From contig JAUWIR010000196.1 of the NCBI GenBank assembly GCA_030605265.1, positions 1 through 7,670 of the forward strand: DNA of 7,670 nucleotides. The letters are read 5' to 3'. This DNA comes from Pseudomonadota bacterium (GTDB lineage: Bacteria > SZUA-182 > DTGQ01). The position numbers were made by a program, and so were the translations under genes. The notes under the pieces are model-generated. The model saw nothing but the letters and a program-made list of their open reading frames with translations. It made no database searches and was not told the origin of the DNA. Below, piece by piece: positions 1-4,947 of the stretch (positions are counted from its first letter, which is position 1; each line of letters opens with the position of its first letter).

Positions 1-1
1 A

Positions 2-1069
2 AATCTGATGAAAGAGGCTTCCCAAAAATTCAACTCGGAATTATTGAAGGAAAAAAGTTGGCATACATTTCAAGAGCACTTATTTTATCTATCCTCAGAT
101 TTTAATTCAGCTAGGCGATACTCTCTCCTGAAAAACAGAATCATTGAAATTACCCCTCTTACTAAAGAAAAAACCAAAGAAGTCATCTATTACCTGGCAG
201 TCCCTCCTCAAACAGTACCTGTTATTATTGAAAGATTAGCTCAACACTCTCTTTGCGGGCAGGATTTTTCCACAAGAATTATTATGGAAAAGCCTTTTGG
301 CACGGATTTTGTCCAAAATCACCTGATGCAGCTTTTGGCCTTGGTGGCTATGGAACCCCCGGTAGGGTTTGCTGCAGACCTGATACGTAATGAAAAAGTA
401 AAGATCTTTCAAACCATCAGGCCCATGGATAACGATTATATTGACACCTATACAGTACGCGGTCAATATGGCCCCGGTGGAATAAAGGGAAAAAATGTTT
501 GCTCCTATCGAGAAAAGGAAAATGTCCCCCCTGATTCTAATACTCCTACTTTTTTTGCCGGTAAATTTTTTATTGATAATTGGCGATGGGCGGGAGTTCC
601 CTTTTATATCCGCACAGGAAAGCGTCTGGCCAAACGAATCACCCAAATTGTGGTCCAATTTAAACAACCTCCGCTTCGCCTATTTGGGCGCACTTGTGAT
701 ATACTAGAGCCCAATCACCTGGTATTGAATATTCAACCTGAAGAAGAGATCTTTTTGCGTTTTAGTGTAAAATACCCTGAAGGCATAAATCAGCTTTATC
801 CGGTCACCATGAACTTTAACTATCAAAAATCCTTTAATCTGATTCGACATCCTGCTTATGAGCGGGTGCTGATTGAGTGTATGAAAGGTGATTTAACCCT
901 TTTTGCCCGCCAGGACGGGATTGAGGCCATGTGGTCTGTGGTAGATTTAATTATTAATCGATGGGAAAATATTCCTGCTTTGCATTTTCCAAATTATCCT
1001 GCCGGAGGCTGGGGCCCGAAGGAAGCAAGCCTTTTATTAGAAAGGGATGGTCGAAAATGGAAAACATAA
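2..1069 (+). pseudogene. zwf: glucose-6-phosphate dehydrogenase, 5' end outside the window, internal in-frame deletion of the catalytic segment
   Basis: The family enzyme oxidises glucose 6-phosphate to 6-phosphogluconolactone with NAD(P)+ in the cytoplasm. The frame is open to the left edge, so the N-terminal Rossmann motif lies outside. Visible family blocks, counted from the ATG at 8, are YYLAVPP (61-67), IMEKPFGTD (92-100), VQNHLMQLLALVAMEPP (from 102), IRNEKVKIF, TVRGQYGPG, IDNWRWAGVPFYIRTGKRL and the C-terminal WGPKEASLLLERDGRKW. In normal G6PDH about 80 residues lie between EKPFGTD and the (R)DFVQNHL block, including RIDHYLGKE with the catalytic His. Here the two blocks are fused directly at nt 305-310 with the frame kept. 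The rest aligns well with the family by eye, so this is a recognisable zwf that should be catalytically dead, unless the gap is an assembly collapse. The stop overlaps the start of the downstream pgl by 13 bases, the usual zwf-pgl operon layout. Family identity is very sure; loss of function is inferred. Confidence 0.9.
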
Positions 1070-1815
1070 TAAAAATAACCCTGGGGCCAAGAAAAATTTA
1101 TCTTTTTTCAACCTATTACGAATTGTCACGTTTTACCCTGAAAACATGGGAAAAAATCTCAAGGTTGGCCATAGAGTTAAGGGGACACTTTACTGTTGCT
1201 CTTTCAGGAGGATCGACACCAGTTGGCTTTTATCAAAATTTATCTTTCTATTTGCCCCATACTCTGTGGAAAAAAACTCACCTCTTTTTAGCAGATGAGC
1301 GTTTTGTACCCCTTGATCATGAAGAGAGTAATTTTAGAATGATACAAAAAAATATCCTAAAAAGGATAAATTTACCAAAAGCCAATATTCATCCCATGGC
1401 CACGGAAAACACAGACCCTGACACCTGCGCCAAAAAGTATGAGCAAACCATAAGGGAATTTTTTCATTCGGAAAAAAAAATCCCCCCCTTTGATCTTATA
1501 CTCTTGGGAATAGGTGAAGATGGACACACTGCTTCTCTATTTCCAGGGGCTTCGGCTTTACAAGAAACCCACCGGTTAGTTGTGCCCGTGCAATATGAAA
1601 AGATAAAACAAAAACGGATCAGTTTCTCTTTGCCGCTAATCAATAAAGCCAGAAATATCATCTTCCTGGCCTATGGACAAAATAAGGCCCCAATCCTTTC
1701 AGAGGTCCTGGAAAAAAACAATCAAACGCTTCCCGCCTCCCTGGTGGACCCAAAAGAGGGAAGGCTTTTTTTCTTCCTGGATAAAGAGGCGGGGGAATTT
1801 TTTCACCGTGACTAG
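1057..1815 (+). CDS. pgl: 6-phosphogluconolactonase (DevB/Pgl family)
   Basis: Hydrolyses 6-phosphogluconolactone to 6-phosphogluconate, the step after G6PDH in the oxidative pentose phosphate pathway; cytoplasmic. The 252-residue product is normal in length for the family. Hallmarks with the ATG at 1057 as residue 1: ALSGGSTP (48-55, sugar-phosphate binding), LADERFVP (78-85), ESNFR (90-94) and LLGIGEDGHTASLFPG (149-164, containing the catalytic His region of the NagB/Pgl fold). The frame is open further upstream to 961, but the extra 32 residues are low-complexity read-through of the end of zwf in another frame. The ATG at 1057 has a purine-rich AAAGGG about 10 bases upstream and begins exactly where the family begins. 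It overlaps the zwf stop by 13 bases, so translation is probably coupled. No lesion is seen, so this gene looks intact although the upstream zwf copy is not. Confidence 0.93.
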   Translation: MENIIKITLGPRKIYLFSTYYELSRFTLKTWEKISRLAIELRGHFTVALSGGSTPVGFYQNLSFYLPHTLWKKTHLFLADERFVPLDHEESNFRMIQKNILKRINLPKANIHPMATENTDPDTCAKKYEQTIREFFHSEKKIPPFDLILLGIGEDGHTASLFPGASALQETHRLVVPVQYEKIKQKRISFSLPLINKARNIIFLAYGQNKAPILSEVLEKNNQTLPASLVDPKEGRLFFFLDKEAGEFFHRD

Positions 1816-1860
1816 ATTCATCAAACTTCATATTTCTATTAATTTGCATTCTTTGGGGCA

Positions 1861-1869
1861 TGTTATAAT
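1861..1869 (+). promoter_or_regulatory. extended -10 promoter element upstream of the DUF4160-like remnant
   Basis: The sequence TGTTATAAT is a perfect extended -10 (TGnTATAAT). The only -35-like hexamer, TTGCAT at 1844-1849, is spaced 14 bases away, too close for a standard promoter, but extended -10 promoters often do without a -35. The predicted transcript would begin within a few bases of the ATG at 1878, so the original gene may have been nearly leaderless. Confidence 0.45.
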
Positions 1870-1877
1870 TATCTGAT

Positions 1878-1931
1878 ATGAGTCCAACAGTTTTTAGATA
1901 TAAAGGAGAAATCCAAACATCCCGGTTATAA
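1878..1931 (+). pseudogene. DUF4160-like protein, N-terminal remnant
   Basis: The ATG at 1878 encodes MSPTVFRYKG and after ten residues diverges (EIQTSRL) to a TAA at 1929-1931. MSPTVFRYKG is the start I recall for many DUF4160 proteins, which normally continue with YRFFFFS and a conserved HVHV motif over about 80-90 residues. DUF4160 proteins are small, of unknown function, and often sit next to DUF2442 genes in toxin-antitoxin-like pairs. Neither the HVHV block nor a DUF2442 partner is visible downstream in any frame, so this is a fragment cut just after codon 10. The assignment rests on ten residues and is from memory. Confidence 0.4.
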
Positions 1932-2201
1932 TTGGCGGCAGTTCCTTATGAATGGCAGGGTTGATGTTTCCGCTGCATCTTCAATACAGGCTTCCAGTAG
2001 ATGGGGAAAGGTCATTAAAGGCCCGGCCCCTTATCTCCCGCACTGCCAGATATCGCCTTTTAAAAAAATATTCTAATATTTATAGTATCATTTTGCAATA
2101 TTATACATATTATACAAGCATAATTTTTTTATTGGTGAGACTTTCGAAAAGCTATAATTGTTGAAATCTTGTGCCTGATGTAAGGGGAAATAGAATAATA
2201 G

Positions 2202-2229
2202 TTACATTTCGCTCTTAATCATGTATAAT
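2202..2229 (+). promoter_or_regulatory. sigma70-like promoter for the small unknown gene
   Basis: TTACAT (2202-2207) and a perfect TATAAT (2224-2229) are separated by 16 bases. The -10 hexamer overlaps the first in-frame ATG of the downstream ORF (2221), so a transcript from this promoter would start near 2236. Translation would then have to begin at one of the inner ATG codons (2263 or 2269). Confidence 0.5.
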
Positions 2230-2268
2230 AAGGAAGAAAAAATAAAAATTAATCAGGAAAGTATGAAC

Positions 2269-2574
2269 ATGTCATCAAATCAGCAAGCCCCTGGTATTAA
2301 AAAATTAATGTCTGCAGTCATTTGGCAATCAATAGTTGATTACGTAAATTTTGAAGATACGGATTCTACTTATATATCTGCCAAATTATGGTTATTTAGC
2401 AATAGCTTCAATAATAACTTTTCCTTTCGAAGGCTATGTGAAAATTTGGATTATGAGTATAAGCCCTTGAGAGAGGTAGCTCAAAAATTGCGAAATTGCG
2501 GTATTAGAATCAGACAAAACGGGTGTCAACTGGTAAACTTATCCCTTGAAGTCAAAGAAAAATCCCCTGTATGA
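2269..2574 (+). CDS. small unknown protein, possibly a mobile-element helix-rich regulatory protein
   Basis: I do not recognise a named family. The frame is open from 2221 (117 residues), but that ATG lies within a good -10 box. AGGA at 2255-2258 sits 10 bases before the ATG at 2269 and 4 before the one at 2263, so I prefer 2269, giving about 101 residues. The core has the pattern AVIWQSIVDYV, then AKLWLFSN, FSFRRLCENLDYEY and LREVAQKLR. This resembles small proteins found in phages and integrated elements, in which an A..W(L) helix is followed by an FSF..(V/L)C..L helix-turn-helix-like block. That would suit a DNA-binding or sigma-like role, but this is inference from pattern only. It lies alone between a gene remnant and an inverted repeat. 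A second frame downstream may continue it (see findings). Confidence 0.6.
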   Translation: MSSNQQAPGIKKLMSAVIWQSIVDYVNFEDTDSTYISAKLWLFSNSFNNNFSFRRLCENLDYEYKPLREVAQKLRNCGIRIRQNGCQLVNLSLEVKEKSPV

Positions 2575-2790
2575 GCTGTTTTTTGATTTGATTGAGAAAA
2601 GCCTTAAAAAGGGGAAAGCCCTCAGTGATCATCTACTGAAAAACCTTCCCTCCCAGTAACTTATTGTAACTCAGCATTTCATACTATCACCTTCTTAATT
2701 GTGAACTCGCTTTAGCTATCTGCTTGCTTTAGCTGATTACCCGCTCTAATCGAATAGAGAAAACCCCTCACACTTTTTATTCACCAAGGA

Positions 2791-2843
2791 CATGAAGAGC
2801 ATGAAGGCTTTCTATTTTCTTCATGTCCTTCATGCTCTTCATG
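2791..2843. repeat. inverted repeat with 17-bp perfect arms
   Basis: CATGAAGAGCATGAAGG at 2791-2807 is the exact reverse complement of 2827-2843, with a 19-base spacer. Inside each arm the core is itself a near-tandem of CATGAAG. The spacer also holds TTCATGTCCTT, complementary to AAGGACATGAA at 2787-2797, so two alternative pairings exist. In RNA it would form a strong hairpin. There is no clean U-tract after the right arm (GTAAAAAT), so a simple terminator is doubtful. The words resemble dispersed ACCAAGGACATGAAG-type repeats I recall from environmental genomes, which I cannot check here. Confidence 0.75.
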
Positions 2844-2988
2844 GTAAAAATAAGCATTGGTAACAAAATAGCAGTTTTCTTTCGGAAATAAAATAAAAGT
2901 ACAATCTACCTTTCTTTCTTTATGAAGGATGCCTAACTTTTCATTCAATAAAATGGCTCATGTTTAACATTGATTGAAAAATAATCCT

Positions 2989-3017
2989 TTGTTTAATAAA
3001 TAAAAATTTTGTATAAT
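2989..3017 (+). promoter_or_regulatory. sigma70-like promoter of the radical SAM / repeat-peptide operon
   Basis: TTGTTT (2989-2994) and a perfect TATAAT (3012-3017) are separated by exactly 17 bases. The predicted start near 3024 gives a leader of about 70 AT-rich bases before the TTG start at 3096. No other comparable promoter is seen between here and 4948, which fits one transcript for the three genes. Confidence 0.55.
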
Positions 3018-3084
3018 AGTAATATTATAAATAAGCATTTTTGATCAATTTTCATCTACATCTAAAAATATAAAATAGCATTTT

Positions 3085-3090
3085 AAAGGA
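3085..3090 (+). promoter_or_regulatory. ribosome binding site deciding the TTG start of the first radical SAM gene
   Basis: AAAGGA ends five bases before TTG at 3096. No ATG lies nearby in this frame, and the next residues (AEQEKK) are a typical hydrophilic N-terminus, so the TTG start is well supported. Confidence 0.6.
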
Positions 3091-3095
3091 ATAAA

Positions 3096-4166
3096 TTGGC
3101 TGAACAAGAAAAAAAACTAAGTAAAAAGATACCTTTTCAAATCAGGCAACTTCAAAAGCATAAGGAAGATTTTAACTATAGGCGATTAAAACCCGCCTAT
3201 GTTCAATGGCTCTGTACTGATCAATGTGAATTTCAATGCGGCCACTGTTCCCTCACTACCGGTCAGTCAAAGGGGGAACCTTTATCCACTAAGGAGATGC
3301 TAAAAACCATTGATACTCTCTCAATTCTTGGATGTGAAGTATTCTCTATTACAGGTGGAAATCCTTTTATCAGAGAAGATCTTTTTGAGGTCCTGCAATA
3401 TGCCAAAAAAAAGGGAATGAAAGTATCTTTGACCACTCATGTTAATGAACTGGAGGAGTGTAAACAGCAAATAAATGAATTAAAAGTGGATTCGATTTTA
3501 TTCAGTGTAGATGGCTACCGTGATAAACATGACCAAATCCGGGGCAGGGCAGGGGATTATGAAAAAGCTCTGCGCTGTGTTCACCTTAGTTATGAGAGGG
3601 AGCTCCCCATCATCGGGGTGATTATTACCCTCCTTGAAGAAAATGTTCATGATATTGATAAAATCATTGAGGATGTTTTCGCAAATGGAGGGAATCGGAT
3701 TCGGATTCAACCTCTTCTGAAAAAAAATCAAAAAAATAGCCCCGACACCATTAAAGAGGCCCTAACCCAGGTATATAAGGCCAGGCGAATGGGCTTTGAG
3801 ATTGAAATGAGCGAAGGATTTGGCTATTTGGGAGACCTGGAACCTATGGTTCGCTCATTCAGCTTTTTTTGCGGATGCGGCTGGGACACTTTTACTATCA
3901 TGCCTGATGGCCGCATTGTGGGTTGTCCTGCTTCGGAGTGTCCAAATGAAGCTGAAGGCAATATCAGAGAAGCCGACCTTAAACAAATCTGGTTTTCCCG
4001 CTTTCTTCAATTCAGAGAGGATAAATTGCCAAATCTGCCCTCAAAATGCAGCCAATGTAAATTCCTTCAGATATGCCGGGGAGGTTGTTGGCTTTTCAGT
4101 GCTCATAAAATAGATCCTTGCTTCCTTCCTCAAGCCATGGAAGTAAAAATGAAAATTATGGGATAA
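3096..4166 (+). CDS. radical SAM/SPASM peptide-modifying enzyme (first maturase)
   Basis: A 356-residue enzyme that should reductively cleave S-adenosylmethionine and modify a ribosomal peptide. The radical SAM CxxxCxxC motif is C44, C48, C51 (CEFQCGHC), which would hold the catalytic [4Fe-4S] cluster. The SAM-binding loop reads SITGGNPF, with Asn where most family members have Glu (GGE). The C-terminal SPASM domain fits the family pattern exactly: C261-X10-G272-X4-C277, then C318-X2-C321-X5-C327-X3-C331 and C342, enough ligands for two auxiliary clusters. The motif PDGRIVGCP and the GN...IW block (288-299) are typical of PqqE/anSME-like SPASM proteins. It starts with TTG and is followed after 25 bases by the Pro-Trp repeat gene, its probable substrate. 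Cytoplasmic; no signal or membrane segment seen. The exact bond formed is unknown. Confidence 0.9.
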   Translation: MAEQEKKLSKKIPFQIRQLQKHKEDFNYRRLKPAYVQWLCTDQCEFQCGHCSLTTGQSKGEPLSTKEMLKTIDTLSILGCEVFSITGGNPFIREDLFEVLQYAKKKGMKVSLTTHVNELEECKQQINELKVDSILFSVDGYRDKHDQIRGRAGDYEKALRCVHLSYERELPIIGVIITLLEENVHDIDKIIEDVFANGGNRIRIQPLLKKNQKNSPDTIKEALTQVYKARRMGFEIEMSEGFGYLGDLEPMVRSFSFFCGCGWDTFTIMPDGRIVGCPASECPNEAEGNIREADLKQIWFSRFLQFREDKLPNLPSKCSQCKFLQICRGGCWLFSAHKIDPCFLPQAMEVKMKIMG

Positions 4167-4177
4167 ATTTTTTAAAT

Positions 4178-4183
4178 GGAGGG
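4178..4183 (+). promoter_or_regulatory. strong Shine-Dalgarno for the Pro-Trp repeat protein
   Basis: GGAGGG lies eight bases before the ATG at 4192, the strongest ribosome site in the window. It fits high expression of a peptide substrate compared with its enzymes and supports the Pro-Trp frame over the other open frames through the repeat. Confidence 0.7.
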
Positions 4184-4191
4184 ACTTAAAA

Positions 4192-4659
4192 ATGCCTCAT
4201 ATCTTTCTTGAATCATTAGAGCAAAGAAAAAGTACTCAATCATTATACTCGGGGTTTTTGCCGCAATCCTCGTATGGATATAATCCCACCAGTTCATATT
4301 ATGGCGGTTATTTAGACAGCCAGGTTTACTGTTATGCTACAGGGCCCGTATCCACAGATTACCAAACTCCGTGGTCTCCTGACTGGTTTGACCCGTCTCC
4401 TGTGAATCTCCCCTGGTATGATCCATGGAGTTCACCGTGGTCGCCATGGAGTTCACCGTGGAGTTCACCATGGAACTCACCGTGGAGTTCACCATGGAGT
4501 TCACCGTGGAGTTCACCATGGAGGTCACCATGGAGCTCGCCTTGGGATTCCCCTTGGAGTTCGCCATGGAGCTCACCCTGGGATTCACCTTGGAGTTCCC
4601 CATGGAACTCACCTAGGGATTCCCCATGGAGTTCACCTTGGAATTCGCCCTGGAGTTAG
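4192..4659 (+). CDS. Pro-Trp-X-Ser tandem-repeat protein, probable radical SAM-modified precursor (up to the in-frame TAG)
   Basis: Not a family I recognise. Residues 1-70 are a Ser/Tyr-rich leader-like region with SYYGGYLDSQVYCY and no signal peptide. Before the repeats come PWSPDWFDP and PWYD. From residue 78 the chain consists of four-residue units PW(S/N/D/R)S, ending at a TAG (codon 156) inside unit 20. The frame is chosen because it has the strong GGAGGG site, begins before the repeat, and concentrates unit-to-unit changes at third codon positions of Pro and Ser while TGG is kept. It lies 25 bases after one SPASM enzyme and shortly before another, the layout of a RiPP precursor and its maturases. 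Trp-X-Ser triads fit the aromatic-X-X substrate pattern of cyclophane-forming radical SAM enzymes, which is inference. A structural cell-surface protein without modification is the main alternative. Confidence 0.75.
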   Translation: MPHIFLESLEQRKSTQSLYSGFLPQSSYGYNPTSSYYGGYLDSQVYCYATGPVSTDYQTPWSPDWFDPSPVNLPWYDPWSSPWSPWSSPWSSPWNSPWSSPWSSPWSSPWRSPWSSPWDSPWSSPWSSPWDSPWSSPWNSPRDSPWSSPWNSPWS

Positions 4660-4719
4660 CCATGGAGTTCGCCATGGAACTCACCATGGGATTCGCCTTA
4701 TGATTCACCCTGGGATACA
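4423..4719 (+). repeat. 25-unit, 12-base tandem repeat encoding Pro-Trp-X-Ser
   Basis: There are twenty-four 12-base units (type CCATGGAGTTCA) and one 9-base unit (second, PWS). The variable third residue is Ser in 13 full units, Asp in 6, Asn in 4 and Arg in 1. Trp is kept in 23 of 25; unit 17 has AGG (Arg) and unit 24 TAT (Tyr). Units 3-8 alternate CCG and CCA starts, a 24-base higher-order period that suggests recent duplication, whereas later units are more diverged. The last unit ends in Thr (PWDT). Confidence 0.95.
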
Positions 4720-4941
4720 CATATGGGTTTGCCCTGGGATTCCCCTTTGAATGCATGGTCACCTTTTTTTGATCGCAGTCGAGCTTCTTGCTACTATGGT
4801 GGCCCTATATCCTCATCTACCAATTATAAAGAAAAATTTAAACAGGTGAGAGAAACTCTGGTGGCTTTCTTTCAAGAAAAAGGGATATTTACTGAGGACC
4901 ATAAAAAAAGGTTACTTTCCTCACCCCTGGACAAGGCTTAA
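4660..4941 (+). CDS. continuation of the Pro-Trp repeat protein beyond the amber codon
   Basis: The frame of the repeat gene runs on for 93 codons to a TAA. It contains five more units (PWSS, PWNS, PWDS, PYDS, PWDT), a linker with LPWDSP and AWSPFFD, the box SCYYGGP echoing the N-terminal SYYGGY, and a charged, probably helical tail (YKEKFKQVRETLVAFFQEKG, then TEDHKKRLLSSPLDKA). The well-formed tail, and the fact that its stop lies only six bases before the next start, show that the original protein was about 249 residues. An internal ATG at 4723 could start a 72-residue product but has no convincing ribosome site. Whether this part is made now depends on readthrough of the TAG at 4657 or on the TAG being a recent mutation. 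Confidence 0.65.
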   Translation, partial: PWSSPWNSPWDSPYDSPWDTHMGLPWDSPLNAWSPFFDRSRASCYYGGPISSSTNYKEKFKQVRETLVAFFQEKGIFTEDHKKRLLSSPLDKA

Positions 4942-4947
4942 TTTGTC

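Larger units (their letters stand above)
1816..2220. other. 405-base gene-poor stretch with a gene remnant
   Basis: Between pgl and the next credible gene I see one extended -10 promoter (1861-1869), a truncated DUF4160-like start (1878-1931) and an AT-rich tract (about 2060-2160). A 70-codon open frame at 1952-2164 matches nothing I recognise, has no good ribosome site, and its tail is AT-rich low complexity, so I do not call it. The stretch at 1915-2060 is richer in G+C than its surroundings and may be the remnant of a lost gene. Confidence 0.5.
2575..3095. other. 521-base intergenic stretch before the radical SAM operon
   Basis: It contains a short open frame ending at TAA 2658-2660 that may be a displaced tail of the preceding gene, a 9-base direct repeat GCTTTAGCT (2709-2717 and 2726-2734), a large inverted repeat (2791-2843), and the promoter and ribosome site of the radical SAM operon (2989-3090). 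No further gene is supported. Confidence 0.6.

Noticed and set aside
236..667. A 143-codon minus-strand open frame inside zwf
   Set aside because: It lies opposite clearly coding G6PDH sequence and shows no domain.
1952..2164. A 70-codon open frame between pgl and the small gene
   Set aside because: No family match by eye, no Shine-Dalgarno, and the last third is AT-rich low complexity.
2575..2660. Rho-independent terminator after the small gene
   Set aside because: Only weak CAGT/ACTG and GGGAA/TTCCC pairings without a U-tract.
4337..4612. Met/Asn/Ser-rich open frame on the minus strand of the repeat
   Set aside because: A reverse-strand shadow of the 12-base repeat, with no start signal and no recognisable domain.
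4423..4719. CRISPR array
   Set aside because: The repeats are 12 bases, contiguous and coding, with no unique spacers.
4418..4750. A 110-codon open frame rich in His-Gly through the repeat
   Set aside because: It is the same 12-base repeat read in another frame. It has no ribosome site, starts at the edge of the repeat, and unit-to-unit changes fall on its first codon positions. It does pass the amber codon, but only by being a shadow.
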